Positions 41,658 to 51,015 of a stretch of 54,130 bases of DNA are shown piece after piece (position 1 is the stretch's first letter; every line of letters begins with the position of its first letter). The notes beneath the pieces are model-generated. The model worked only from the letters and a program-made list of their open reading frames with translations. It was not told the origin of the DNA and ran no database searches. The stretch is taken from NCBI RefSeq assembly GCF_048270265.1, contig NZ_JBLWTD010000021.1, positions 1-54,130 on the forward strand. The letters are read 5' to 3'. This DNA is from Maricaulis sp048270265 (GTDB taxonomy: Bacteria > Pseudomonadota > Alphaproteobacteria > Caulobacterales > Maricaulaceae). Position numbers and translations under genes: made by a program.

Positions 41658-42871
41658 ATCGCCCCCCAATCCACATCCCCATGCCGATCCAGCGTCTTCG
41701 ACCCATCCGGCATCGCATACTTCAAACCGGACCCGCAATTAAACAACACGCAATCGGCATCGCGCTCGATCAACCCATCATTCATGGCCTTCTCCATCGC
41801 GGCCAGGGTGGCGGCACCCTCCGGGCAGAGCAGGAGGCCGTCCTCGCGGGCGCAGCGCACGCGGGCGGCTTCGATGGATGCCTCGGAGACGGCGATGGCA
41901 AAGCCCTCGCTTTCCTTGCAGGCATCAATGATCAGGAAATCACCGATCGCCTTGGGCACGCGGATGCCCATCGCCGCGGTGGTGGCGTCGAGCCATTCCT
42001 CGGCATGGCGTTCGCCCTTGTCCCAGGCGCGCACGATGGGCGCGCAGCCCTCGGCCTGGACGGCGATCATTTTCGGGCGGCGTTTGCCGATCCAGCCGAG
42101 CTGTTCCATCTCGTCGAAGGCTTTCCACATGCCGATCAGGCCGGTGCCGCCGCCGGTGGGGTAGAAGATGGCGTCGGGCATGCGCCAGCCGAGCTGGTGG
42201 GCAAGTTCCAGGCCCATCGTTTTCTTGCCCTCGATCCGGTAGGGCTCTTTCAGGGTCGAGAGATCGAACCAGCCCATCTTGTCCTTGCCGGCCGCGACCA
42301 GGGCGCCGCAATGATGGATCAGCCCGTTGACGCGGAAGACATGGGCGCCCTGCAGCGCCATCTCGCGGATATTGACCTCGGGCGTATCGTCGGGCGCGAA
42401 GACATAGCTCTCCATGCCCAGCCGGCTGGCATAGGCGGACATGGCGGCACCGGCATTGCCATTGGTCGGCATGGCCAGGCGCTTGATGCCGAAATGATGG
42501 GCCATGGCGACGGCGAGGGCGAGGCCGCGGGCCTTGAAACTGCCCGTCGGCAAACGGCCCTCATCCTTGATGCGCACGCGTCCGGTGGCGCCGGAGGCCT
42601 TCGCGGTGGCGGGGACATCGATCAGCGGCGTTGTGATCTCGCCGAGCCGGCAGACATCCTTGTCATCGGCGACGGGCAGAAGCTCGCGCCATTTCCAGAA
42701 CCCGCCCCGGCGCGCCGAGATGGCGCCGCGATCAATCTCGCGCTTCGCCTTGGCGAGGTCATAGCGCACCAGCAGCGGCTTGCCGGCGTCGGAGAGATTG
42801 TGCGGCTTGTCCTTGGGATAGTGTTTGCCGGTCTCGGAGCATTCCAGATGGGTGACATAGTCGTGGTGCAT
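41654..42871 (-). CDS. thrC: Threonine synthase-like PLP enzyme
   Basis: A 405-residue fold-type II PLP enzyme, most like threonine synthase, which makes threonine from O-phosphohomoserine. PLP Lys113 lies in LPTGSFKARG, the Asn-rich cofactor loop in MPTNGNAGAAMSAYASRLG, and the Gly loop in YPTGGGTGLIGMWKAF. The N-terminus HLECSETGKHYPKDKPHNL holds the Cys-containing segment common in this subgroup. A second threonine synthase elsewhere in the genome cannot be excluded. The stop overlaps the HEPN-like gene. Confidence 0.85.
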   Translation of the reverse strand: MHHDYVTHLECSETGKHYPKDKPHNLSDAGKPLLVRYDLAKAKREIDRGAISARRGGFWKWRELLPVADDKDVCRLGEITTPLIDVPATAKASGATGRVRIKDEGRLPTGSFKARGLALAVAMAHHFGIKRLAMPTNGNAGAAMSAYASRLGMESYVFAPDDTPEVNIREMALQGAHVFRVNGLIHHCGALVAAGKDKMGWFDLSTLKEPYRIEGKKTMGLELAHQLGWRMPDAIFYPTGGGTGLIGMWKAFDEMEQLGWIGKRRPKMIAVQAEGCAPIVRAWDKGERHAEEWLDATTAAMGIRVPKAIGDFLIIDACKESEGFAIAVSEASIEAARVRCAREDGLLLCPEGAATLAAMEKAMNDGLIERDADCVLFNCGSGLKYAMPDGSKTLDRHGDVDWGAM

Positions 42872-42893
42872 GGGGGCGCTCCAGGGCTGGGGG

Positions 42894-44648
42894 TCAGGCG
42901 GTGAGACTGGACCAGATTGCCTTCAGGACCAATCCGGCATGGCGCAGGGTGATTGTGCGGGTATCGACCGGACGGCCGGCAATCCAGGTGCCGCGGACCT
43001 CGAGTGTGCGCAATTCGCCGGCATCGAGGCTCAGCGGGTCGCGCGCCAGCCAGGTGAAATCGGCGCGCTTGCCCGGCTCGATCGTGCCGATCTCCGCCTC
43101 CAGACCGAGCTGGCGGGCGGCATTGATCGTCATCGCTTCGAGCGCCCGTTGCGGGCTGAGACGCTGGTCTGGTCCGATCGGATCGCCGCCACCGCGTGGC
43201 TGGCGCTCGATGGCGGTGGCCAGGGTGCGCATCGGATCGATCGGGGTGGCGGGATGGTCGCCATGCAGGGTGACGACGGCGCCGCTGGCAAAGGCCGCGC
43301 CGACGGGCATGTAGCGCGCCGTGCGCTCCGGACCGACCAGCTCGGGCAGGATATGGCCGTAAAACCAGACATGATCGACGAAGAAGCCAAGGCTGACGCC
43401 GAGCCGGGCGGCGCGCTCGATCTGGGCCGGGGTGATCAGGGCGAGATGTTCCAGCCGGTGATGCAGCGTGGGATCCGGCGCGGCGAGCCGGGCGGCCTCG
43501 ATGGCGTTGAGCGCGGTTTCGATGGCCGGTTCGCCCTGGGCGTGGATGGCGATTTGATAGCCGCCGCGCTGGGCCGCGAGCACCAGGGCATCGGCATCCG
43601 CCTGGCTGTAATTGACCGCGCCGCGCCAGCCGGGCGCCAGGTCCAGCACGTCTTCGGTGAAGTGTGAGCGCTGATAGGGCTCGGCCAGCGCCGCGCCGCC
43701 AATGAAGGGCGAGCCATCCATCCAGATCTTGACCCCGGCGAGCGAGGTGTTCGGATTGGGTGTGGCCCAGAGATCGAGCGCATGGGCGCGGCGCACCGGG
43801 GCGGTGTAGAGCACGGTATTGACCGGCGCGCGCGGTTGGCTGGCGACGTCATGCAGCAGGGCCAGCGGATCGCGTGCATTGCCGACAATACTGGCCGCCC
43901 CGATCGTGGTGTAGCCGGCGCGGGCATAGGCGTCGTATTGCAGGTTGAGCAGCAGGTTCATCGCCGCATCGCCGGCCTGCGGCATGGCCGCCATCACCTG
44001 GCCGATGGCACTGATCTCGATCAGACGGCCGGTGAGGTTGCCATCGGCGTCACGTTCAAACTGGCCGTTTTCCGGATCGGGCGTGGTGCTGCCCAGACCG
44101 GCGGCGGCCAGGGCGGCGGAGTTGGCGAAGGCCTCGTGCATCATCTGTGTGAGAATGATCATCGGCCGCTCCGGCGCAATGGCGTCGAGTTCGGCCAGGC
44201 TCGGCGGTGGCAGCGGGTCGAGCATGGCCGGATCCCAGCCAAAGGCGATGATCCAGGGCGTCAGCCCACGCTGGCCGGCGGCCCGGCGCAGGGTGTCCAT
44301 GATCTCATCGCGGCTGGCATGGCTCACCCCGCTGACATCGACCGCCGCGCCCAGCTGCGCCGAGGCGAGGGGATGGGTGTGCGGCTCGATCAGGCCGGGT
44401 ACCAGCGTGCCGCCGAGCAGGTTGACGCGTTTGGCATTCCACGGCGCGGCCGCATCGATCTCGGCCCGGCTGCCGGCGGCGATGATCACACCGTCGCGGA
44501 CATAGACCGCCTCGACGGTCGCATCGCCCGCCATGGTGCGGATGGTGCCGCCATGGAAAATCTGGTGCTGCGGCGCTGAAGGGGCCCGAAGGGATATACC
44601 CCAGGCCAGCAGCAGAAAGGCGAGGGCGGTGACGATCAGTCGTTTCAT
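42894..44648 (-). CDS. Exported amidohydrolase, YtcJ-like
   Basis: A 584-residue metal-dependent hydrolase of the amidohydrolase superfamily. A signal peptide or anchor (RLIVTALAFLLLAWGISL) is followed by the composite beta domain (FHGGTIRTMAGDATVEAVYVRDGVI) and the metal-binding GLIEPHTHPLASAQ. Later motifs include WMDGSPFIGGAAL, IAIHAQGEPAIETALNAIE, HHRLEHLALI and PGKRADFTWLARDPL. YtcJ-type substrates are largely unknown. It is 22 bases upstream of thrC on the same strand. Confidence 0.82.
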   Translation of the reverse strand: MKRLIVTALAFLLLAWGISLRAPSAPQHQIFHGGTIRTMAGDATVEAVYVRDGVIIAAGSRAEIDAAAPWNAKRVNLLGGTLVPGLIEPHTHPLASAQLGAAVDVSGVSHASRDEIMDTLRRAAGQRGLTPWIIAFGWDPAMLDPLPPPSLAELDAIAPERPMIILTQMMHEAFANSAALAAAGLGSTTPDPENGQFERDADGNLTGRLIEISAIGQVMAAMPQAGDAAMNLLLNLQYDAYARAGYTTIGAASIVGNARDPLALLHDVASQPRAPVNTVLYTAPVRRAHALDLWATPNPNTSLAGVKIWMDGSPFIGGAALAEPYQRSHFTEDVLDLAPGWRGAVNYSQADADALVLAAQRGGYQIAIHAQGEPAIETALNAIEAARLAAPDPTLHHRLEHLALITPAQIERAARLGVSLGFFVDHVWFYGHILPELVGPERTARYMPVGAAFASGAVVTLHGDHPATPIDPMRTLATAIERQPRGGGDPIGPDQRLSPQRALEAMTINAARQLGLEAEIGTIEPGKRADFTWLARDPLSLDAGELRTLEVRGTWIAGRPVDTRTITLRHAGLVLKAIWSSLTA

Positions 44649-44715
44649 GGCGAGGCGCTCTTGCTGCGGTGTCAGGCGCCCATGCTAGGGCAATGATCCG
44701 CCATGGCCAGAGCTT

Positions 44716-45396
44716 TCACATCAGACCCAGCGTCTTGAAACTGGCGGTGTTCTCGCGGCCGATCACGAGATGGTCGTGGACGACGATCTCGAAGGGTTTG
44801 CAGACCTCGATCAGGGTGCGCGTCATCTCGATATCGGCCCGGCTGGGGGTGGCATCGCCTGAGGGGTGGTTGTGGACGAGTATGATCGCCGAGGCCTCAT
44901 TGGCCAGGGCCCGCTTGACCACTTCGCGCGGATAGACCGGGGCGTGATCGATCGTTCCGGTGCCGAGGACCTCGTCGCCGATCACCTTGTTCTTGCGATC
45001 GAGGAAGAGGACGCGGAACTGTTCGGTGGTGGCGTGTTGCATCGCCGTGCGGCAATAGGCGACCAGCGCCGCCCAGGATGAGATGACGGGCCGGCCGATC
45101 ACCTGTTCGCGGGCGAGGCGGGCGGACAGCGCCTGAATCAGCTTGAGTTCGGCGGCGCAGCGATCCGAGACGCCATCAATGGTGACGAGTTGTTCGACCG
45201 GTGCCGCTGCGACACCGCCGAGATCGCCGAAGCGGGCGATCAGCGCCTTGGCGATCGGTTTGACATCGCGGCGCGGGATGGAGCGGAAGAGGTAGAGTTC
45301 CAGCAGCTCATAATCGTGCAGGGCGTCGCCACCCGCCAAGGTTAGTTTCTGGCGCAAGCGCTCGCGGTGACCATCGTTTCGCGCTGCTGGGGCCAT
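44716..45396 (-). CDS. radC: RadC-family JAB/MPN protein
   Basis: A 226-residue RadC homologue. The N-terminal part resembles UPF0758 (HRERLRQKLTLAGGDALHDYELLELYLF) with a helix-hairpin-helix region (LVTIDGVSDRCAAELKLIQ). The C-terminal JAB1/MPN domain has the zinc motif H-x-H-x7-S-x2-D as ILVHNHPSGDATPSRADIEMT. Despite the name, a DNA-repair role is not established for RadC. ATG 45396 lies four bases after the map stop. Confidence 0.9.
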   Translation of the reverse strand: MAPAARNDGHRERLRQKLTLAGGDALHDYELLELYLFRSIPRRDVKPIAKALIARFGDLGGVAAAPVEQLVTIDGVSDRCAAELKLIQALSARLAREQVIGRPVISSWAALVAYCRTAMQHATTEQFRVLFLDRKNKVIGDEVLGTGTIDHAPVYPREVVKRALANEASAIILVHNHPSGDATPSRADIEMTRTLIEVCKPFEIVVHDHLVIGRENTASFKTLGLM

Positions 45397-45400
45397 GGCG

Positions 45401-46237
45401 TCAGATGTTGTAGGGGGGCTTGTCGAGGCCCTTGGGCGATTTGGTGAAAATCTCATAGCCGTCGGCGGTGACGCCGAGAGAGTGCTCGAACTGGGCCGAG
45501 AGGGATTTGTCACGGGTGACGGCGGTCCAGCCATCATTGAGGACTTTTACATCGGGCCGGCCGAGATTGAGCATGGGCTCGATGGTGAAGAACATGCCTT
45601 CCTTGAGCACGATGCCTTCGCCGCGGGTGCCGAAATGCAGCACATTGGGGCTGTCATGGAAGAGCTGTCCGAGGCCGTGGCCGCAGAAATCGCGCACCAC
45701 CGAGCAGCGGCGTTCCTCGGCATATTCCTGGATGATCGCACCGATCGTGCCCAGGGTGACGCCCGGTTTCACGGCTTCGATTCCCGCCATCAAGGCTTCA
45801 TAGGTGATGTCGATCAGGCGCTCGGCCTTACGCTTGGGCTCGCCGGCCGTGTACATGCGGCTGGTATCGCCATGCCAACCATCAACGATGACGGTGACGT
45901 CGATATTGAGGATGTCGTCATCGCGCAGCGCCTTCGGCCCGGGAATGCCGTGGCAGACGACATGGTTGAGCGAGGTGCACAGCGAATGGCGGTAGCCGCG
46001 ATAGTGCAGCGTTGCCGGGGTGGCGCCATGGTCGAGGATGAATTCGCGGGTCAACCGGTCGAGATGCTCGGTGGTGACGCCGGCTTTCACTTCCGGCACC
46101 AGCATGTCCAGCACCTCGGCGCCCAGCCGTCCGGCCTTGCGCATGCCTTCAAAACCTTCCGCACCGTGCAGCTTGATACGCCCGTCGCGCGGCGACGGGG
46201 CGTCATAATCGGCAATGCTGTCATAGGCAGTCGTCAA
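45401..46237 (-). CDS. map: Methionine aminopeptidase, type I
   Basis: A 278-residue M24 metallopeptidase that removes initiator Met. Metal ligands are visible in DILNIDVTVIVDGWHGDTSRMY (two Asp), HGLGQLFHDSPN (His), FTIEPMLNLG (Glu) and SAQFEHSLGVT (Glu). The substrate His lies in HYRGYRHSLCTSLNHVVCHGIP. I chose the TTG at 46237 (TTAYDSIADYD) because GGAGG is eight bases before it. The ATG nine codons upstream has no ribosome binding site. radC follows after four bases. Confidence 0.94.
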   Translation of the reverse strand: MTTAYDSIADYDAPSPRDGRIKLHGAEGFEGMRKAGRLGAEVLDMLVPEVKAGVTTEHLDRLTREFILDHGATPATLHYRGYRHSLCTSLNHVVCHGIPGPKALRDDDILNIDVTVIVDGWHGDTSRMYTAGEPKRKAERLIDITYEALMAGIEAVKPGVTLGTIGAIIQEYAEERRCSVVRDFCGHGLGQLFHDSPNVLHFGTRGEGIVLKEGMFFTIEPMLNLGRPDVKVLNDGWTAVTRDKSLSAQFEHSLGVTADGYEIFTKSPKGLDKPPYNI

Positions 46238-46326
46238 GGGGCAATCCTCCGGTATTCCCCCCATATAGCCAAAGCGCGCGCCGTTTGAAACGGCGCGCGC
46301 TGGGATTACTGGTATTTTATTGCTGG

Positions 46327-48000
46327 TTATTCGCCGGCGTGGCCGTAGAGATCGCCGAAGAAATCGCCCTCATTCCAGACCGGGCGCTCGTCGCTATCGG
46401 CGATTTCGCGCGCGATCAGATAATTGACATTGGCGAATTTGGCGCCCTGGTCGAACAGGACCTCCAGATCACCGTCGAGCTGATCGGTTTGGCGGTGATA
46501 GTGGGTGCTCAGGAAGCCCATGAAGCCTTCGCCCTCATCCCAACGGGGATCCGGCGAGGAGAAGCCGGTCATCAGGAAGAGGGACGGCACGCCCTGGCGC
46601 ACGAAATTATAGTGGTCCGAACGCACGAAGATGGATTGCTCGGGGATCGGATCCGGGCTGACCTCGATATTCATCCGGGCCGCTGCGCGTTCCGCGATCC
46701 CGCCGAGACTGGAGTGCTCGCCGCCGAAGGCGAGGACGTCGTTGAACTCATAGACAATGACCGGCATGTCGAGATTGACATTGGCGACGATGGCTTCGGC
46801 CGGCACCGTCGGGTTCTTGGCAAAATGCTCCGAACCGAGCAGCCCCTTTTCCTCGCCTGCCAGGGCGACGAACAGGACCGAACGCCGCGGCGTGCCCTCC
46901 TGCATGAAGGCGCGCGCGGTCTCCAGCATGATCGAGACGCCGGAGGCATTGTCGACCGCGCCATTGCAGATCGAATCCTCACCGTCATTGGAGCGGCAGC
47001 CACCGCGGCCGCGCATATGGTCGTGGACCGTGCCGATATGGTCGAGATGCGCCGAAAGCACGACGATCTCGTCGGCCAGGACCGGATCACTGCCGCGCAG
47101 CATGCCGACCACATTGGGTGCGGTGAAGGGTTCGGAGATCGTGCGCTGCTGCATGCTCACAGTGTGTGGCAGCTCGAACCGCGGGAAGGAGGGATCCTCT
47201 TCGGCGGACATGGCCGCCCGGACCTCCTCAAGGCTCATCTCAGCGCCCTCGAACAGGCGTGCGCTGAGGGTTGAGCCGACATCGGCTGTCACCTGGATCT
47301 GCTCACGGGAGGAGGGGCCGGTGGCTGGCGTCAGGCTGGTGACCGGGAGGCTCGCACTGCCATCCGCGTATTCGCGCATCTGTTCGTCGGACCGGCTGGT
47401 CAGAGTGATCATGCCGACGGCGCCATGGGCGGCGGCGACATCGCGCTTGGTATTGGGCGAGAGGTGATGGGCCCGCTCTTCGCTGGGCAGGCCGCCAGGG
47501 CCACCATTCACGATGACCACGATCTTGCCGGTGACGTCGAGGCCGGCATAGTCGTCATGATCGCGATTGGGGGCCGACACGCCATAACCGACAAACACCA
47601 GCGGTGCGGTGACGGCCGACTCGAGCAGGGCCGGGTTGGTCGAGACATAGACCCCGTCGCCCTGGGCGAAAGTCTCGCCGTCGAGGGTGAAGCTGTTATA
47701 GGCCGCGTCGGCGGTGACGTCCTGCAGCGGCACCTGGGCGAAATAGCCGCCATTCTCGCCGGCCGGCTCGAGGCCGAGCAATTGCATTTGTGCCGCGACA
47801 TAATTGGCGGCGATCTCATAGCCATCCGTGCCGACATCGCGGCCCTGCAGATAGTCGGAGGCGAGGAAGCGGATATGCGCCTCGATATTCTCGGAGCGCA
47901 CGTCAGGCATGAATGCGGCCGGGGCCTCGGCGGTGTTGTCGGTATTCGGTCCGCAGGCGACGAGCGCGAGACAGGCCAATGCAGGTGCCAGAAACTTCAT
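46327..48000 (-). CDS. M28-family peptidase with PA domain, lipoprotein
   Basis: A 557-residue lipoprotein (lipobox LVAC) of the M28 family with a protease-associated domain inserted before the catalytic core (region with YAGLDVTGKIVVIVNGGPGG). Catalytic motifs: VVLSAHLDHIG, GAVDNASGVSIMLETARA, VALAGEEKGLLGSEHF, ANVNLDMPV and THYHRQTDQLDGD. It is larger than the M28 protein near 19 kb and probably digests peptides in the periplasm. It is divergent from a DUF7010 gene across 244 bases holding the inverted repeat CGGAT (48073) and ATCCG (48089). Confidence 0.88.
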   Translation of the reverse strand: MKFLAPALACLALVACGPNTDNTAEAPAAFMPDVRSENIEAHIRFLASDYLQGRDVGTDGYEIAANYVAAQMQLLGLEPAGENGGYFAQVPLQDVTADAAYNSFTLDGETFAQGDGVYVSTNPALLESAVTAPLVFVGYGVSAPNRDHDDYAGLDVTGKIVVIVNGGPGGLPSEERAHHLSPNTKRDVAAAHGAVGMITLTSRSDEQMREYADGSASLPVTSLTPATGPSSREQIQVTADVGSTLSARLFEGAEMSLEEVRAAMSAEEDPSFPRFELPHTVSMQQRTISEPFTAPNVVGMLRGSDPVLADEIVVLSAHLDHIGTVHDHMRGRGGCRSNDGEDSICNGAVDNASGVSIMLETARAFMQEGTPRRSVLFVALAGEEKGLLGSEHFAKNPTVPAEAIVANVNLDMPVIVYEFNDVLAFGGEHSSLGGIAERAAARMNIEVSPDPIPEQSIFVRSDHYNFVRQGVPSLFLMTGFSSPDPRWDEGEGFMGFLSTHYHRQTDQLDGDLEVLFDQGAKFANVNYLIAREIADSDERPVWNEGDFFGDLYGHAGE

Positions 48001-48244
48001 GAAAGCCTCCCCCAAAAGCGGTGTTGATGTTGGCGCGGACTATAGCGGGCGCGGGTGCGCGCACAATGTGAGCGGATGTTAATTATCCGTGAGACGCAGG
48101 CGCGGCCCGGGCGGGCTGGTCGCGTCCGGGGTGGCGGAGCCGTGCATGACAGATGTCACCGGCGATGGGTGACGCCTGTGTCTGCCGGTCGACCGCGGTG
48201 CACGGCAAGGTGGGGACATAATCAGCACAGGAACGGACCTCACC

Positions 48245-48817
48245 ATGACCGATTTGAAGCAAGTCATCGATCACGAACGCAAACGCTTCTGCGTGGCTGC
48301 GGGCGGCGGTATCTCCCTGCCGGTCGCCGGCGCCCTCTGCTGGATTGCCGGCGGCATTGCCGGCTTCTTTCTGGAGGCGCCCGACTGGGCCTTCGCCGCG
48401 GCGGCGGGCTCGGGTTTGATCTTCCCGCTCGGTATCCTGTTGCAGGGCCCCTTGCGCTCGCCCTTCATGAAAGCGAAATCACCGCTCGGGGGCGTCACCA
48501 TGGCGGCGATCATTGCCATCAACCTGCTCTGGCCGATCCACTTCCTGCTGATCGGCGGCTTCCCGGAGGCGGCACCGCTCAGCCTCGCCATCGGGATGAG
48601 CCTGCACTGGCCAATCATCGGCTGGTCCTATGCCAGCCGGGTCAGCCTGGTGCATGCCCTGGTCCGGGTTGCGGCGGTGACGGCGATCTGGATCGCTTTC
48701 CCCGAGCTGCGGCTGACAGCCATTCCGTTTGTGGTCGCGGGCCTCTATCTATTGGCCGCTGCAGGCCTGCGCTGGGAAGTGGTACGTTTTCGCGGACAAT
48801 TGGCGAGCGCGGCCTGA
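48245..48817 (+). CDS. DUF7010-type membrane protein
   Basis: A 190-residue integral membrane protein with about six short hydrophobic segments. The pattern is a charged N-terminus (TDLKQVIDHERKRF), paired hairpin helices, the loop QGPLRSPFMKAKSPLGGVTMAA and a C-terminal RWEVVRFRG, which I associate with DUF7010. Its function is unknown. It precedes the histidine kinase by 39 bases and might be sensed or regulated with it, since such small membrane proteins are often cotranscribed with DesK-like pairs. Confidence 0.65.
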   Translation: MTDLKQVIDHERKRFCVAAGGGISLPVAGALCWIAGGIAGFFLEAPDWAFAAAAGSGLIFPLGILLQGPLRSPFMKAKSPLGGVTMAAIIAINLLWPIHFLLIGGFPEAAPLSLAIGMSLHWPIIGWSYASRVSLVHALVRVAAVTAIWIAFPELRLTAIPFVVAGLYLLAAAGLRWEVVRFRGQLASAA

Positions 48818-48856
48818 GTGGCAGCCGGGACGAGCGGACAGGTGAGGAGAGATGCC

Positions 48857-49948
48857 ATGATCGAGCGGATGCGCACCTTGCTGTCGCCAAACCGGCCCTG
48901 GCTGCATCTGGTCTATCTGGGCTTTTTCTTCTTCGCCTGGCTCTACCAGCCGCCGACCATCGAGCAGGCCCTGGTCGCACTGGCGGCGATGGCGGGCTTT
49001 GTCGCTCTCTACATTTTCAGCCTGCGCCGCCGCGACTGGACCGTCTATCTCGGGGCGCTGGCGGCGGGCGTGCTCGGTTACGCCTTCATGCCGGTGACGA
49101 TTGGCGGCGCGGTCTATCTCGTCTTTGCCGCCGCCATGCTGGGCTGGCTGCCGCACTCCCGGCTTCGCACAGCCGGTCTGGTCACCGTCGCGCTCGCCAT
49201 CCTCTCCACCGCCTGGCTGATGCAGCAACCGCTTTTCTATGTGATCGCGCTGCTGATCCTGGCCGCAATCGCTGCGGCCGGTGCGGCCATGGGCGCGCGG
49301 CGCCAGCGCCAGGAGGCCGAGAGCGAAGCGCGCCAACGCCAGGCTTCGACCCTCGCCGCCGAGGCCGAGCGCCAGCGGATCGCCCGCGATCTGCACGATC
49401 TGCTGGGTCATACCCTCTCCGTGGTGACGTTGAAGGCCGATCTGGCCTCACGCCTGTTCGATGCCGACCCGGAGCGGGCTCGCAGCGAGTTGGCGGAAAT
49501 CCAGTCGATCTCGCGCACGGCCCTGGCCGAGGTGCGCGAAGCGGTCGCCGGTCTGCGTGATCGCAGCCTCGATACCGCCGCCCATGAAGCCCGCCAGCAT
49601 CTGGAAGCCGCAGGCCTGATGGTCTCGCTGCAGCTGGACGCCGAGGATCTGACGCGGGCGCAGTCGACGGCGCTGGCCATGGTGGTGCGCGAGGCGGCGA
49701 CCAATATCCTGCGCCATGCCGGCGCCCGTCACGCCACGATCCGGACGGGGCGTGATGCCGATGGTGTCGAACTTGCCATCAGCGATGACGGACGCGGCGG
49801 TGCCCGGATCGGCGAAGGCGGGCTGGGCGGGCTGGCGGCGCGTATTGAAGGTCTGTCGGGCCGGTTCTCGGTTGAGGCGACCGCGGCAGGGGCAGGAACC
49901 GTGGTCAGCGTCTGGCTGCCTGCTGGCGAAGGAGAGAACCATGCCTAG
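48857..49948 (+). CDS. DesK/NarL-type sensor histidine kinase
   Basis: A 363-residue membrane sensor kinase. The N-terminal half has about five or six membrane helices, followed by a helical linker (RRQRQEAESEARQRQASTLAAEAERQRIARDLHDLLGHTL). Phospho-acceptor His is in RDLHDLLGH, typical of HisKA_3. The ATPase domain shows VVREAATNILRHAGA (N box) and ISDDGRGGARIGEGGLGGLAARIEGLSG (G boxes). No extra sensor domain is visible, so the membrane itself may be the stimulus. It overlaps the response regulator by eight bases. Confidence 0.9.
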   Translation: MIERMRTLLSPNRPWLHLVYLGFFFFAWLYQPPTIEQALVALAAMAGFVALYIFSLRRRDWTVYLGALAAGVLGYAFMPVTIGGAVYLVFAAAMLGWLPHSRLRTAGLVTVALAILSTAWLMQQPLFYVIALLILAAIAAAGAAMGARRQRQEAESEARQRQASTLAAEAERQRIARDLHDLLGHTLSVVTLKADLASRLFDADPERARSELAEIQSISRTALAEVREAVAGLRDRSLDTAAHEARQHLEAAGLMVSLQLDAEDLTRAQSTALAMVVREAATNILRHAGARHATIRTGRDADGVELAISDDGRGGARIGEGGLGGLAARIEGLSGRFSVEATAAGAGTVVSVWLPAGEGENHA

Positions 49949-50543
49949 TCTCGTCCTGGCCGAAGACCAGACCATGCTGCGCGAGGCCCTGGCCGCGCTA
50001 CTGGGGCTGGAGAGCGATATCGAGATTGTCGGCACGGCCTCCAATGGCCGCGAGGCGCATGATCTGGTTCGCCGTCATGATCCCGATGTCGTGCTCACCG
50101 ATATCGAAATGCCGGACATGACCGGTCTGGAACTGGCGGCCTTGCTCAAGCGGGAAACTTCGCGAGCGCGGGTCCTGATCGTGACGACCTTCGACCGGCC
50201 CGGTTATCTGCGCCGTGCGCTCGAGGCGGGCGTGGCGGGCTTCATCCTCAAGGACGGGCCTTCGACCAATCTCGCCGATGCCGTACGGCGCGTCGCAGCG
50301 GGGGAGCGTGTCATTGCGCCGGAACTGGCCGAACGCGCCTGGAGCGAGAACGATCCGCTGAATGATGCCGAGCGGCGTCTGCTGCGCCTGGCTGAAGCCG
50401 GGCTGGAAAGCCCGGCCATGGCCGACGCCACGGGTCTGGCACGCGGCACCGTGCGCAATTATCTGCACAGCGCCATCTCCAAGCTCGGAGCGGGCAACCG
50501 CATCGAGGCGGCGCGTCTGGCGCGGGAGAAGGGCTGGCTCTAG
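49941..50543 (+). CDS. NarL/LuxR-type response regulator
   Basis: A 200-residue regulator paired with the preceding kinase. The receiver domain has the acidic pair in LVLAEDQTMLREAL, phospho-acceptor Asp in PDVVLTDIEMPDMTG, Thr in LIVTTFDRPGYLRRAL and Lys in FILKDG. The C-terminal LuxR-type HTH is LNDAERRLLRLAEAGLESPAMADATGLARGTVRNYLHSAISKLGAGNRIEA. Start ATG 49941 follows GGAGAG inside the kinase gene. It resembles DesR; targets are unknown. Confidence 0.92.
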   Translation: MPSLVLAEDQTMLREALAALLGLESDIEIVGTASNGREAHDLVRRHDPDVVLTDIEMPDMTGLELAALLKRETSRARVLIVTTFDRPGYLRRALEAGVAGFILKDGPSTNLADAVRRVAAGERVIAPELAERAWSENDPLNDAERRLLRLAEAGLESPAMADATGLARGTVRNYLHSAISKLGAGNRIEAARLAREKGWL

Positions 50544-50550
50544 GGCGCGC

Positions 50551-51015
50551 TCAGTCCTGCGCCGCCAGTGCCGCGGCGACCGAGGGCAGCACCGAATAGT
50601 GCGACTTGAAGATCTCTGTCATCCGCGCCGGCTTGCCGGTGGAGAGCTGGAAGCAGACGGCCTTGGTCAGGGCGCGAAACACCGTCACGCCATCGCTGGG
50701 GCGGACGAACTGATAGCGCCGCTCGGCGCGCAGGCGGCCATCGGATTTCGAGATCCAGACCGCACAATCCAGCTCATCGCCCTCGCGGACATGGCCGAGA
50801 TAATCGGCCTCGGTGCGGATGATGGCGATGCCGCGATCATCGGCTTCGCAGACCTCGCGGGAGAAGCCCTTCGAGGCCCAGTGCGTCCAGGCGGCAGCAT
50901 CGGCCCATTCCAGATAACGCGCATTATTGGCATGGCCGAAATCATCGATATCGGCAGCCACGACCTTGATACGGTGCACATAAGGCTCGGGCAGGTCCCA
51001 CTGGAAATCGCTCAT
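50551..51015 (-). CDS. Hotdog-fold acyl-CoA thioesterase (4HBT)
   Basis: A 154-residue single-hotdog protein of the 4-hydroxybenzoyl-CoA thioesterase group. The catalytic Asp lies in AADIDDFGHANNARYLEWADAAAW, and the usual strands follow (IIRTEADYLGHVREGDELDCAVWI; ERRYQFVRPSDGVTVFRALTKAVCF). The substrate is unspecified. The ATG overlaps the sfsA stop (TGATG), so the two are translationally coupled. Confidence 0.82.
   Translation of the reverse strand: MSDFQWDLPEPYVHRIKVVAADIDDFGHANNARYLEWADAAAWTHWASKGFSREVCEADDRGIAIIRTEADYLGHVREGDELDCAVWISKSDGRLRAERRYQFVRPSDGVTVFRALTKAVCFQLSTGKPARMTEIFKSHYSVLPSVAAALAAQD

Noticed and set aside
44716..45396. radC as part of a mobile element
   Set aside because: RadC-like genes often travel on islands, but here radC is four bases from map, has host-like composition and lies 3.7 kb beyond the element's right end.
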